Made by a program: the position numbers and the translations under genes. A stretch of 64,000 nucleotides of DNA from JAYOEY01 sp038116945 (lineage in GTDB: Bacteria; Pseudomonadota; Alphaproteobacteria; MPNO01; UBA2964), in contig JAYOEY010000018.1 in the NCBI GenBank assembly GCA_038116945.1, positions 1-64,000 of the forward strand, written 5' to 3'. Below are positions 32,725 to 41,399 of this stretch, one piece after another (position 1 is the stretch's first letter; each line of letters starts with the position of its first letter). The notes under the pieces were generated by a model. It searched no databases. It was not told the origin of the DNA and saw only the letters and a program-made list of their open reading frames with translations.

Positions 32725-33633
32725 GTGGACGGTCCGCGACGCTGGTTTGCCGAACTGCCGGGCCCGGTGCGCGGCGCGGTCTGGATGTCGCTCGCCTGCC
32801 TGATGTTCGCCTGCATGTCGATGGTGGCGCGCAGCCTGTCCACCGGGGCCGAGGACGATCTGCACGGGCTGGAAATCGCCTTCTTTCGGTCCCTGATCGG
32901 ATTCTTCGTGATCCTGCCTTACGGCATCCGCATGGGGCGCGACCTTTGGCGGACCGTCAATCACAGGCTCTACGTCGCGCGCGGCGCCTCCGGCGCCGGT
33001 TTCACCATCTTCTACTTCCCGGCGCTGGCGCTGATCCCCATAGCGGATGCGCAGGCGCTGAGCTTTACGACGCCGCTGTTCGGCGTCCTGCTGGCGACAT
33101 TGTTCCTGAAGGAAACGCCCCACCGGCACCGTCTGATCGCGGTCGCCTGCGGGTTCGCCGGGGCGGTGATCGTCATTCGGCCCGGCTTCGAACAGGTCGG
33201 GATCGGCGCGACCCTGGTCCTGCTGTCGTCGCTGTCGGCCGGCATCAGCAGCAACCTCACAAAGTTCGCCACGCGGACCGATCCGCCCGACAAGGTGGTT
33301 TTCTATCACGCGCTCTACATGACGCCGATGACGCTGGTGCCCGCGCTGTTCGTCTGGCAGTGGCCGACCCTCGAACAGTTTCTCTGGATGGCGCTGATCG
33401 GATTCCTGGCGACGCTTAACCAGCGCTGCCTGAGCCGCGCGCTGGCGGCGGCCGATGCGACCGCCGTGCTGCCGTTCCTGTTCATGCGGCTGCCGTTCGC
33501 GGCGATTCTCGGTTATGCCGCTTTCCTGGAATTCCCCGGGCTTTTCGTCTGGATCGGGGGCGCTGTGATCTTCGGCGCGGCGCTTTATCTCGCGCGCGGC
33601 GAGGCGCGGCTCGGAAAGCGCGTATCGCTGTAA
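32725..33633 (+). CDS. EamA/DMT-family transporter
   Basis: 302 residues from GTG at 32725 with ten predicted transmembrane segments in two five-helix EamA repeats (about 15-145 and 160-295). The first repeat has AFFRSLIGFFV-type and ADAQALSFTTPLFGVLLA stretches near residue 110, classic for drug/metabolite exporters of the RhaT/YdcZ group. It is an inner-membrane secondary carrier, direction and substrate unknown. It lies after the SDR terminator and so probably has its own promoter. It converges on the VOC gene with only 25 bases between stops. Confidence 0.9.
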   Translation: MDGPRRWFAELPGPVRGAVWMSLACLMFACMSMVARSLSTGAEDDLHGLEIAFFRSLIGFFVILPYGIRMGRDLWRTVNHRLYVARGASGAGFTIFYFPALALIPIADAQALSFTTPLFGVLLATLFLKETPHRHRLIAVACGFAGAVIVIRPGFEQVGIGATLVLLSSLSAGISSNLTKFATRTDPPDKVVFYHALYMTPMTLVPALFVWQWPTLEQFLWMALIGFLATLNQRCLSRALAAADATAVLPFLFMRLPFAAILGYAAFLEFPGLFVWIGGAVIFGAALYLARGEARLGKRVSL

Positions 33634-33659
33634 CCGGGGCCGCCTGCCTCGTTCCGGTT
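33632..33659. terminator. weak inverted repeat between convergent DMT and VOC genes
   Basis: AACCGG at 33632-33637 and CCGGTT at 33654-33659 form a 6-base-pair stem spanning both stop codons, with a 16-base loop. It could serve as a shared terminator but lacks strong T-runs. Confidence 0.35.
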
Positions 33660-34567
33660 TAGTCGAAGGCGACTCCCGGCGGCTGCGGGTTGCCGTGCAT
33701 CGCCTCGCGGATCTTTTCGTTGGGCGGCGCGGCGAAGCCCCAGCGGTCGGGACCGGACACGCGTTTTGCCCAGTCAGCCGGCCCGCCAACCGGATAGCTG
33801 TCGTCGATCTGGTCGACCTCGGCCGTGTATTCGACCACCAGCCCGTTGGGTTCGCGGAAATAGGTGAAGATGTTGTTGCCCGGCCCGTGACGGCCGACGC
33901 CCCAGTCGACCTCGAAGCCCTTCTGTTTCAGGCGTCCCGCGCCGCGCATCAGCGCATCGAAATCCGGCACTTCGAACGCGGTGTGGTTGAGCGACGGTCC
34001 GCCCATCTTGGCGAAGGCGACCGAATGGTGATCCATGCTGCATCGGATGAAATTCATGCGTTCGGTCTTGTCGCTCAGTTTGAAGCCGAGCGCGTCGCAG
34101 AACCAGTCCGTCTGGTCGTCGACGGTGTCCGAGTTCATGACCACGTGGCTGAGCTTGAACGGCCGGTCGGCCGCCATTGATGCGTCTGCATGCGTTGCGA
34201 CGCCCGAACTCACCGCGTACTGGAAACCGTCCTTGTCGGTGAAGGCAAAACCGTACCCTCCGCCCGGGCCGGAAAGGTCGCCGGGCGCTTCTTCGACCGA
34301 AATGCCGATGCCGCTCAGCCTGCCATGCAGCGCATCGACGTCTTCCTTGCTGTCGGCAGCGAAATTGACCTTCCTCACTCCGGCCTTGCCGCCTTCGTGC
34401 AGGACGACGATGTGATGCTCCTCGCCGGTCGCGCGGAAATAATGCGCGCCGTCGCGTTCGTCGACCGGGGCCAGCCCCCAGATCTTTTCGTAAAACCGGG
34501 CCGTCGTGGCGACGTCGGGAACGTTGTATTCGATGCTTCGCAGTCCGGTTACGCGAGGGTCGGCCAT
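33659..34567 (-). CDS. two-domain VOC-family protein, extradiol-dioxygenase-like
   Basis: 302 residues made of two VOC modules (about 5-120 and 138-262), as in type-I extradiol dioxygenases. In the second module the metal ligands expected for this class are visible: His in KLSHVVMNS near residue 140, His in NHTAFEV near residue 202, and Glu in GLVVEYTAE near 251, with a DHHSVAF strand that supplies the active-site His. This supports a real Fe(II)- or Mn(II)-dependent catechol-cleaving enzyme. The gene is divergent from the FAH-family hydrolase at 34739, which could act on a cleavage product. The exact catechol is unknown. Confidence 0.85.
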   Translation of the reverse strand: MADPRVTGLRSIEYNVPDVATTARFYEKIWGLAPVDERDGAHYFRATGEEHHIVVLHEGGKAGVRKVNFAADSKEDVDALHGRLSGIGISVEEAPGDLSGPGGGYGFAFTDKDGFQYAVSSGVATHADASMAADRPFKLSHVVMNSDTVDDQTDWFCDALGFKLSDKTERMNFIRCSMDHHSVAFAKMGGPSLNHTAFEVPDFDALMRGAGRLKQKGFEVDWGVGRHGPGNNIFTYFREPNGLVVEYTAEVDQIDDSYPVGGPADWAKRVSGPDRWGFAAPPNEKIREAMHGNPQPPGVAFD

Positions 34568-34738
34568 GTCGGTCTCCGCTGATCTGGTGAATGTGCCGGA
34601 ATGGTAAAGGGCCGGCCGATGGATGCCAAGATCGATGTCGCCCGGCCCGGCCCCTACCCGGCGACCGGAAGGCGGTGTATATATTCAGCCATAGTACAAA
34701 CAACGAATTCTGCAACGAGAAAACTGGGAGTTCCGAGA

Positions 34739-35611
34739 ATGAAGCTTTGCCGTTTTGATGAGGATCGCCTCGGTGTCGTAATTGGCGACACGATCCACGA
34801 CATCACCCCGATCCAGGACGAAATTCGCTCCAAGGCGCGTTACGACATGCGGGGGGATCCGGTGATCGCGGCGCTGCCCGAGTACCGCGCGAAAATGGAA
34901 GAGGCGGCGAAGACCGCGCCGACCAGGAATGCCTCCGAGGTATTCCTGCTGCCGCCGGTGGCGCGCCCCAGCAAGATCATGGCGGCGCCGATCAACTACG
35001 AGGCGCATATCGCCGAGATGAAGGCGCAGCCGCACGTGACCGGCGAGGATAAGGGGCCGACCCGTCCGTCCGGCATTCAGAACCAGGGCATTTTCCTGAA
35101 GTCCAACTCTGCCGTGGTGGGCGCCAGCGAAGGCGTTGCCATCCGGTTTCCCGACCGGCGCAACGACCATGAGGTCGAGTTCGTCATCGTCGTCGGCAAG
35201 CAGGGCAGCCGGGTGAAGAAGGAAGATGCGATGGATTACATCGCCGGCTACACGCTCGGGCTCGACATGACGGTGCGCGGCGTCGAGGATCGTTCGTTCC
35301 GCAAGTCCTGCGACGGCTATGCGCCGCTCGGCCCGTATTTCGTCACCGCCGACGAAATTCCGGATCCCAACAACGTGCCGTTCACCGTCCACCTGAACGG
35401 CAAGCTGCAGCAGGATGCGCATACCAAGGACCTGATTTTCAATTGCCACCGGCTGATCGAGTTCGCCTCGGAGTTCTACACGATCTATCCGGGCGATATT
35501 CTGTTCACCGGTTCGCCACCCGGCGTTTCCGAGGTCCATCCGGGCGACGAAATGCATTGCGCCTGCAAGTATATCGGCGAGATGAAAGTCAAGGTTCGCG
35601 CCGCCGAGTAA
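34739..35611 (+). CDS. fumarylacetoacetate hydrolase (FAH) family protein
   Basis: 290 residues from ATG at 34739 with CTGGGAG upstream; the frame is open upstream but without similarity. The FAH catalytic core starts near residue 80 (KIMAAPINY). Metal-site acids lie in DHEVEFVIVVGK near residue 142-152, and G-Y-T-L-G-L-D-M-T-V-R follows. Near the end GDILFTGSPPGVSEVHPGDEM matches the conserved loop that binds the substrate. Members hydrolyse C-C bonds or act as hydratases, decarboxylases or isomerases in meta-cleavage pathways. Its place near the VOC dioxygenase supports an aromatic breakdown role. Confidence 0.92.
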   Translation: MKLCRFDEDRLGVVIGDTIHDITPIQDEIRSKARYDMRGDPVIAALPEYRAKMEEAAKTAPTRNASEVFLLPPVARPSKIMAAPINYEAHIAEMKAQPHVTGEDKGPTRPSGIQNQGIFLKSNSAVVGASEGVAIRFPDRRNDHEVEFVIVVGKQGSRVKKEDAMDYIAGYTLGLDMTVRGVEDRSFRKSCDGYAPLGPYFVTADEIPDPNNVPFTVHLNGKLQQDAHTKDLIFNCHRLIEFASEFYTIYPGDILFTGSPPGVSEVHPGDEMHCACKYIGEMKVKVRAAE

Positions 35612-35642
35612 TCCGTACCAGCCTGTTCCGGGGAATGCCGAG

Positions 35643-36647
35643 ATGAAGGCCGCGATCTTTCACGAATTCGGTCCGCCCGAAGTCCTGAAATACGAGGACG
35701 TGCCGGATCCGGTCCCCGGACCGGGCGAAATTGTCGTCGCGGTTCACGCGGTAACGGTGAACCGCTCGCTCGATTGCATGGTCCGGGAAGGCCATCCGAG
35801 CCAGGCGCGCCGGAACGTCAAGCCGCCCCACGTGTCAGGGGTGGACCCGGCGGGGATCGTTCATGCGGTGGGCGAAGGCGTCTCGTCGCCCAGGGTGGGC
35901 GACCGGGTCGCCTGCCTGTCGCACTGTCCGGGTGGCGGGATGCTGGGTGTTGCCTGCTGGGGCGGCTATGCCGACTACGTGAAGATTTGTGCCGATCAGG
36001 CGGTGGCGATCCCGGACAATCTCGATTTCGGGGAAGCCGCCGCGGTGCTACGGCACGGGCCGATGGCGCACAACCTTCTGTTCGATCTGGCGGAGCTGAA
36101 GGCCGGAGAGACCGTTCTGGTCATGGGCGCCGCCGGCGGGCTGGGGTCGACCGGCATCCAGATCTGCAAGGCGGCGGGCGCGCGCGTCATCTGTGCCGCG
36201 GGATCGGACGAGCGCGTCCGGGTCGGGCTCGAATTCGGCGCCGATTGCGGCGTCAATTACAATACCCGGGACCTGACCGAAGAGGCCATGAAGTTCACCG
36301 GCGGCGAAGGGGTCAATGTCGTTTTCGAGAATATTTCGAACCCCGTCACCTGGCCCAAGGCGCTGGCGTCGATGGCGATGTACGGGCGGATGGTGACGGC
36401 CGGCGCGCATGGCGGCGGCAAGGTCGAACTCGATTGCGGCATCCTTTATCACCGAAATCTGAAGATCATGGGCGGTACCGGGAACAGCGAACAGAATGTC
36501 GAGGACACCATGAAATCGGCTGCCGCCGGGACCCTGCGGGCCAGCATCCAGGCCGTGCTTCCCCTCAGCCAGGCGGCGGAAGGGCACAGAATCATGGAAA
36601 GCGGCGTCCCGCATGGTAAGATCGTGCTCGACCCGACGCTCGGATAG
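35643..36647 (+). CDS. quinone oxidoreductase-like MDR protein
   Basis: 334 residues of the medium-chain dehydrogenase/reductase superfamily. The GroES-like N-domain (about 1-125) lacks the Gly-His-Glu zinc motif; at that place the sequence reads SGVDPAGIV, so it is of the zinc-free quinone-oxidoreductase type. The Rossmann motif is MGAAGGLGSTGIQ near residue 160-172, and the YNTRDLTEEAMKFTGGEGVNVVFE segment is typical. It reduces quinones or enones, or acts as an NADPH-dependent alkenal reductase. It is 31 bases downstream of the FAH-family gene and on the same strand, so likely in one operon. Confidence 0.9.
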   Translation: MKAAIFHEFGPPEVLKYEDVPDPVPGPGEIVVAVHAVTVNRSLDCMVREGHPSQARRNVKPPHVSGVDPAGIVHAVGEGVSSPRVGDRVACLSHCPGGGMLGVACWGGYADYVKICADQAVAIPDNLDFGEAAAVLRHGPMAHNLLFDLAELKAGETVLVMGAAGGLGSTGIQICKAAGARVICAAGSDERVRVGLEFGADCGVNYNTRDLTEEAMKFTGGEGVNVVFENISNPVTWPKALASMAMYGRMVTAGAHGGGKVELDCGILYHRNLKIMGGTGNSEQNVEDTMKSAAAGTLRASIQAVLPLSQAAEGHRIMESGVPHGKIVLDPTLG

Positions 36648-36656
36648 GGACTGACA

Positions 36657-37100
36657 ATGCAATTTCGGTTTTCGCTTTTTGCCGTTTTCATACTACTGGC
36701 CGCATTTTCGGCGGACCGCGTTGCGGTCGCGGCGGAGGTCATTTCCGTCAAGGGCGCCTACGAACGCGCCCAGAAAAAAGAAATTGTGCTGGTCGATGTC
36801 CGCTCGATCGACGAATGGCGCGAAACGGGCATACCGCAAGGCGCCATTCCCATATCCATTCATCACCCCGGCGGCATGCAGGGATTCGTCGATACCGTAC
36901 GCAAGGCTGTGGATCAGGACCTGAACAAGCCTGTCGCCCTGATCTGCCGTTACGGTGTTCGCTCCACCCGCGCCCAGTGGGCGCTTGAAGAAGCCGGCTT
37001 CAAGAAAATTCTGAACGTCCGCGAAGGGCTCAAGGGCAATGTGATCGACGGCTCGGGCTGGTTCGATGCCAAGCTGCCGATGGTGCCTTACAAGAGGTGA
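36657..37100 (+). CDS. periplasmic rhodanese-domain protein
   Basis: 147 residues. A signal peptide (hydrophobic AVFILLAAFSA, cleavage near residue 26) precedes one rhodanese domain of about 100 residues. The active loop CRYGVRST contains Cys98, the persulfide-carrying residue, with the six-residue loop size of rhodaneses. The DVRSIDEW strand near residue 47 is typical. Periplasmic rhodaneses act in sulfur transfer, cyanide detoxification or envelope stress. It lies nine bases after the quinone-reductase gene, so it may be cotranscribed. A role in the aromatic pathway is not obvious. Confidence 0.9.
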   Translation: MQFRFSLFAVFILLAAFSADRVAVAAEVISVKGAYERAQKKEIVLVDVRSIDEWRETGIPQGAIPISIHHPGGMQGFVDTVRKAVDQDLNKPVALICRYGVRSTRAQWALEEAGFKKILNVREGLKGNVIDGSGWFDAKLPMVPYKR

Positions 37101-37103
37101 CGG

Positions 37104-38018
37104 TTACCGGCGGTTCTGCGCCAGCGTGACCAGCGCGATGCCTCCAAGGATCAGCACCACCCCGCCGCCCAGAGTGGGCGTCAGCGCCTCTCCCTGAAAC
37201 AGCACGCTGATTGTCAGTGCGACGACCGGACCGCCGAGCAGTCCGACGGACGCCGTTACCGCGCCGAGGTGCTGGATCGTGCTGGCGACAGACCACATTG
37301 CGATCGCCGTTCCGATAATTCCGCCATAGCCGACCAGCGCGAACATCGGCGCGACAGCGCTCCAGTCGCTCCTCGGTTCGAGGAAGGCGGCGAAGGGCAG
37401 GGAAATGGCGGTCGCCACCAGCAACTGCCACGGGCCGAGCTGCAGCGGCGTCAGCCGCCATTTATGGCCGCGCATCTGCAGGATGGCGACCGACCATGAC
37501 ATCGCGGCCAGCAGGCACATCCCGTTGCCGAGCAGCGTATCCGGATCAGACCAGTCGAACCCCGCCGGATTGAAAAGCACGACCAGACCGCTGAGTCCGA
37601 GCGCCAGACCGGCGGCGCGAAGCGCGGTCATCCGTTCGCCGAGGAAAATTACCGCGACCGGCGCGACAAACAGCGGCGTGAGATAGCCCAGCAGCGCACC
37701 GCGCCCCGCCGGCACGAACTGAACCGCGTAATGCACCAGCGACACGTAGAGCCCCATCATGCAGATGCCGACGCTGAGGATCGCCGGCAGATCCTGGCGG
37801 TTCGGCATTTTCAGCCGCCCGGTTGCGGCGAGAATGACGAACAGGACGACGGCGCCGATGAACACGCGGGTCGCTGCGAACCATAGCGGCGGCAGGTACT
37901 CGACCCCCGCGCGCATGACCGGCCATAGCCCGCCATAGGAGAAGACGGCGAGCGCGAGGAACGCGAACCCGGCGGCGTTGCGGCCTTTGGCCGGTGCGGA
38001 AGAGGTTGAGACTGTCAT
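37104..38018 (-). CDS. EamA/DMT-family transporter (second)
   Basis: 304 residues with ten predicted transmembrane helices in two EamA repeats (about 15-150 and 160-298). Typical stretches are PPLWFAATRVFIGA near residue 44 and YGGIIGTAIAMWSVASTIQHLGAVTASVGLLGGPVV near 232-266. It is not a close copy of the DMT protein at 32725. It would be an inner-membrane metabolite or amino-acid exporter. It converges on the rhodanese gene with three bases between stops and is divergent from the DUF1330 pair. Confidence 0.9.
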   Translation of the reverse strand: MTVSTSSAPAKGRNAAGFAFLALAVFSYGGLWPVMRAGVEYLPPLWFAATRVFIGAVVLFVILAATGRLKMPNRQDLPAILSVGICMMGLYVSLVHYAVQFVPAGRGALLGYLTPLFVAPVAVIFLGERMTALRAAGLALGLSGLVVLFNPAGFDWSDPDTLLGNGMCLLAAMSWSVAILQMRGHKWRLTPLQLGPWQLLVATAISLPFAAFLEPRSDWSAVAPMFALVGYGGIIGTAIAMWSVASTIQHLGAVTASVGLLGGPVVALTISVLFQGEALTPTLGGGVVLILGGIALVTLAQNRR

Positions 38019-38088
38019 GGATGTACGCGCGGATGAATCTGCGGCACCATGCCTGCGAACAGATCGCCTGACAACAGGGAGAACCGAA

Positions 38089-38379
38089 ATGGCAGCCTAT
38101 TTCATCGTCGATCAGCTAGAGGTAACCGATCCCGAAACCATGAAGACCTATGCGGCGGGCGTTGCCGACACCGTGAAACAGTACAACGGAAAGATGATTG
38201 TCCGCGGCGGCGATTTTGAGGTGCGCGAGGGCGACTGGCAGCCGAGGCGCATCATCGTACTCGAATTCCCCGACATGGATACGCTCAAGGGCTGGTATGA
38301 CGGGCCGGAATATGCCGGTCTCAAGGCGATGCGGCTTTCGAGCTCGCGGTCCAACGCCGTGATGGTCGAAGGGGTCTGA
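38089..38379 (+). CDS. DUF1330-family protein (copy 1)
   Basis: 96 residues from ATG at 38089 with CAGGGAG upstream. It is a small ferredoxin-like alpha/beta-barrel protein of the DUF1330/YciI-like dimeric group: Y-F-I-V-D at the start, the FEVREGDWQPRRIIVLEFPDMD core, then the W-Y-D-x-P-E-Y motif near residue 67. No catalytic role is established for the family; Dabb-type folds sometimes bind small aromatic or polyketide ligands. A second copy starts four bases after its stop. Confidence 0.85.
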   Translation: MAAYFIVDQLEVTDPETMKTYAAGVADTVKQYNGKMIVRGGDFEVREGDWQPRRIIVLEFPDMDTLKGWYDGPEYAGLKAMRLSSSRSNAVMVEGV

Positions 38380-38383
38380 CGCC

Positions 38384-38680
38384 ATGGTTTCCTGGTACAT
38401 CACCCATCGTGTGACTCTCACAGGCGATCCGGCGGTGATGGCGGAATATTCGTCGAAGGTGAACGCGACCATCGAAGCCTACGGGGGCCGCAAGATCGTG
38501 CGTACCGACGATATCGCCATCATTGAAGGCGACTGGAACCCCGACCGGATGACAATCATCGAGTTTCCGGACCGGGCAGCGGCGATGGCCTGGTACAACT
38601 CTCCCGAATACGCGCCGCTAAGGGCGATGCGTCACGGCGTATCGACCGCCAACGCCATCATTGTCGACAGTATGGAGTAA
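38384..38680 (+). CDS. DUF1330-family protein (copy 2)
   Basis: 98 residues. It shares the fold and landmarks of copy 1: a first strand ending in Tyr, a GGRKIVRTDDIAIIEGDWNPDRMTIIEFPD core, and W-Y-N-S-P-E-Y near residue 68. By eye the two are about one-third to two-fifths identical, more than chance but clearly diverged, so this is an old duplication and possibly a heterodimer. It is four bases after copy 1 and certainly cotranscribed. It converges on the molybdoenzyme gene. Confidence 0.85.
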   Translation: MVSWYITHRVTLTGDPAVMAEYSSKVNATIEAYGGRKIVRTDDIAIIEGDWNPDRMTIIEFPDRAAAMAWYNSPEYAPLRAMRHGVSTANAIIVDSME

Positions 38681-38689
38681 GGGCGGGGT

Positions 38690-41008
38690 TTACGCCGAGG
38701 CACGGACCGGCGGATCGAAAATTTCGACCGGCGGGGCGTCCGCCGTCCATTTCTCGATCTCGACCAGCGCTGTCTGGGCGCTCGGACCCTGTGCGAGCTT
38801 CGATGTGCCCTTGTCGAGCGTCAGCATGTTGACGTTGCCATGGCGGTCGAGCGTTCCCGCCTTGCCCGGCTCTGACGGATCGTACCACGCACCTGTCTGA
38901 ATCTGGGCGACCCCCGGCATGATGTCGTCGGTCACCATCGCGCCGGCAAGACATTCGCCGCGGGCGTTGAAGACGCGGACGATGTCGCCATGCGCGATGC
39001 CGCGCGCGGCCGCATCCTGGCTGTTGATCCAGACCGGTTCGCGGCCGGCGATCTTGTGTTCCCGGCTGACCCGCCCGGGGTCGAGCTGAGCATGGAGGCG
39101 CTGTTCCGGCTGTCCCGAAACGATATGCAGCGGGTAGTTGCGGGCGGCTTCCGCGCCGAGCCATTCGGCGGGCGCCATCCAGACAGGGTGGCCGGGACAG
39201 TCGTCGTAGCCGAACCCGCTGACCGTTTCGGAAAAGATCTCGATTTTGCCGGAGGGCGTCATCAGAGGGTGGGCCGCAGGGTCGGTGCGGAAATCCTCGA
39301 ACAGGATAAAGGGCTTCCTGTTCGGTTCCTGCCGGACATGGCCGGTCTGCCAGAACTCTTCGAAATCGGGGCGTTCGATGCCATGGCGCGCAGCCTGCTG
39401 TCGCGAGACGTCGTAGATATGGCGCAGCCAGCCCATCTCGTCCCGGCCCTCGGTGAAGTCTTCGCGGATGTCGAACCGTTCGGCGAGATCGGCGAAAATG
39501 TCGAAATCGTTGCGCGCGCCGCCGACCGGCTCAATCGCCTTGTGCATCGCGAGAATGTAGGAATCGCTGCCGCCGGCGATGTCGTTGCGTTCCAGCGACG
39601 TGGTGGCGGGCAGCACGATATCGGCGTGGCGCGCCGTGGCTGTCCACCAGATTTCCTGAACGATCACCGTGTCGGGCCGTCGCCAGCCTTCGAGCAGCCG
39701 GTTGATGTCCTGATGGTGGTGGAACGGATTTCCACCGCACCAGTAGATCAGTTTCGTGTCGGGGAAGGTGATTTTCTGCCCGTTGTAGTCGATGGTTTCG
39801 CCCGGGTTGAGCAGCATGTCGACGATCCGCGCAACCGGGATGATCCGGCGCAGCCTGTTGGCGCCGAGCGGCATCGACGGGCCGGCCGAGTTGTTGGCGT
39901 TTCCCATGCGCGACATCGAGCCGTAGCCGAGCGCGACGCCGCCGCCGGGAAGGCCCATCTGCCCCAGCATCGCGCCGAGCACGATCGCCATCCAGAAAGG
40001 CTGCTCGCCGTGATCGCCGCGCTGCAGCGACCATGTGGCGTTGATCATGGTGCGGTGCGCCGCCATGCGCCGAGCGAGATCGCGGATGGTATCGCCATCG
40101 AGCCCGGTGATCGTCGCCGCCCAGTCCGCGTCCTTCGCCTGACCGTCCGTTTCGCCCATCAGGTAAGGCAGAAAACGGTCGAAACCGGTGCTGTATTTCG
40201 CGAGGAACGTCTCGTCGTGCAGCCCTTCAACGACCAGCGTGTGGGCGAGCCCCATCATCAGGGCGGTGTCGCTGCCGGGGCGCGGATGCAGCCACTCGAC
40301 GTTTAGCCCGCCCGGCCCGTCGGCCTTCACCGGGCCGATGCAGACGAATTTCAGCTTCGACTCGCGAATTTTGTCGAGCCACGCCAGCGACGGATGATCG
40401 CCGGTGCCGCCCGGATTGACCTGAAGGTTCTTGAGCGGCAACCCGCCGAAACCGACGAAAAGCTCGCAGGCCTCCGCCAGGCTTCCCCATTCGGTGACGG
40501 GGCCGGTGACCAGACGGCTGTCGCCGACCACGTGCGGCACCATCGTGCTGCCGGCGTGCGACGAATAGGTGCCTTCATGCACCACCGCGCCGCCGAGCAT
40601 GTTCATGAAGCGCTGCAGTTGCGATTTTCCGTGATGGAACCTGCCCGCGCTGGCCCAGCCATAGGAGCCGGCATAGATCGCCTCGTTGCCGTACGTGTCG
40701 CGTACGCGCCTGATCTCGCCGGCGACAAGGTCGAGCGCCTTGTCCCAGTCGACCGGCACGAACTCGTCGTCGCCGCGCCCGGCGCTGTCGGCGGCAGGCC
40801 CGTTTTCGAGATAGGCCCGGCGTACATAGGGCCGGTCGATGCGGAGATCCGAATGGATCGATTCCGGCATCGATTTCAGTAGCGGCGACGGGTTAGCGTC
40901 CTGCTCGAACGGGCGGATGTCGGTGACGCGCCCGTTTTCGACCAGCGCCTCGAAAGCGCCCCAGTGCGCTGCGTTCCTGACCCAGTTTCCGCCGCTGTCG
41001 CCATCCAT
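38690..41008 (-). CDS. molybdopterin oxidoreductase, biotin sulfoxide reductase (BisC) type
   Basis: 772 residues from ATG at 41008, chosen over a TTG 16 codons upstream because GGAG precedes it and the family N-terminus (HWGAFEA...GRV) follows at once. E. coli BisC has 777 residues. The DMSO-reductase-family Mo ligand is Ser120 in GSYGWASAG; the MGD-binding CGGNPFHHHQD near residue 425 and the cofactor segment GQPEQRLHAQLD near the C-terminal domain agree. There is no Tat signal and no N-terminal FeS motif, so it is a cytosolic single-subunit reductase of an S-oxide, N-oxide or similar. It follows the flavoprotein and [2Fe-2S] genes by 78 bases, which may be its electron source. Confidence 0.9.
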   Translation of the reverse strand: MDGDSGGNWVRNAAHWGAFEALVENGRVTDIRPFEQDANPSPLLKSMPESIHSDLRIDRPYVRRAYLENGPAADSAGRGDDEFVPVDWDKALDLVAGEIRRVRDTYGNEAIYAGSYGWASAGRFHHGKSQLQRFMNMLGGAVVHEGTYSSHAGSTMVPHVVGDSRLVTGPVTEWGSLAEACELFVGFGGLPLKNLQVNPGGTGDHPSLAWLDKIRESKLKFVCIGPVKADGPGGLNVEWLHPRPGSDTALMMGLAHTLVVEGLHDETFLAKYSTGFDRFLPYLMGETDGQAKDADWAATITGLDGDTIRDLARRMAAHRTMINATWSLQRGDHGEQPFWMAIVLGAMLGQMGLPGGGVALGYGSMSRMGNANNSAGPSMPLGANRLRRIIPVARIVDMLLNPGETIDYNGQKITFPDTKLIYWCGGNPFHHHQDINRLLEGWRRPDTVIVQEIWWTATARHADIVLPATTSLERNDIAGGSDSYILAMHKAIEPVGGARNDFDIFADLAERFDIREDFTEGRDEMGWLRHIYDVSRQQAARHGIERPDFEEFWQTGHVRQEPNRKPFILFEDFRTDPAAHPLMTPSGKIEIFSETVSGFGYDDCPGHPVWMAPAEWLGAEAARNYPLHIVSGQPEQRLHAQLDPGRVSREHKIAGREPVWINSQDAAARGIAHGDIVRVFNARGECLAGAMVTDDIMPGVAQIQTGAWYDPSEPGKAGTLDRHGNVNMLTLDKGTSKLAQGPSAQTALVEIEKWTADAPPVEIFDPPVRASA

Positions 41009-41086
41009 TGCCCGTCGCTCCAATCGAAAATCCGTTTGTCCCTCAGGGTGGCTCAAATCGTAAATTTCGGAAAGGAAAAACGGCGA

Positions 41087-41398
41087 TCACTCGAGTTCGA
41101 ACACCAGATCCTTGAGAACGCGCCGGTTGGGCGGCGGGGCGATCCGCATCCCGTCTTCGGCGACGCACATGCAGGCAAGGCGGCGCTTGCCGTCGATCAT
41201 CATGGAACACAGCCCGCAGACGCCCCGGCGGCAGTCGCAGTTGCGGAACGAGAGCGTGCCGTCGACATTCCTGTGGACCCGGCGGATCGCCTGCAGGACC
41301 GAAATCGTACCGTCGATTTCCAGCTCGAATGCCTGATCGTGGGGCGCTGCGTCCCCGGGCGGCGTGTAGCGTTCGATGGTAAGGCGGAGCGTCGTCAT
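41087..41398 (-). CDS. single-domain [2Fe-2S] protein, FrdB/SdhB N-terminal type
   Basis: 103 residues from ATG at 41398, one base after the flavoprotein stop. It matches only the N-terminal ferredoxin domain of succinate dehydrogenase/fumarate reductase iron-sulfur subunits. The cluster motif is CRRGVCGLC near residues 60-68 with the fourth Cys in RRLAC, and the domain's usual final segment VLKDLVFE ends the protein. The [4Fe-4S]/[3Fe-4S] domain of about 130 residues is absent, and no frameshifted remainder follows. It probably passes single electrons to or from the FrdA-like partner. Extra Cys (CDC, ACMC) flank the motif. Confidence 0.88.
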   Translation of the reverse strand: MTTLRLTIERYTPPGDAAPHDQAFELEIDGTISVLQAIRRVHRNVDGTLSFRNCDCRRGVCGLCSMMIDGKRRLACMCVAEDGMRIAPPPNRRVLKDLVFELE

Positions 41399-41399
41399 G

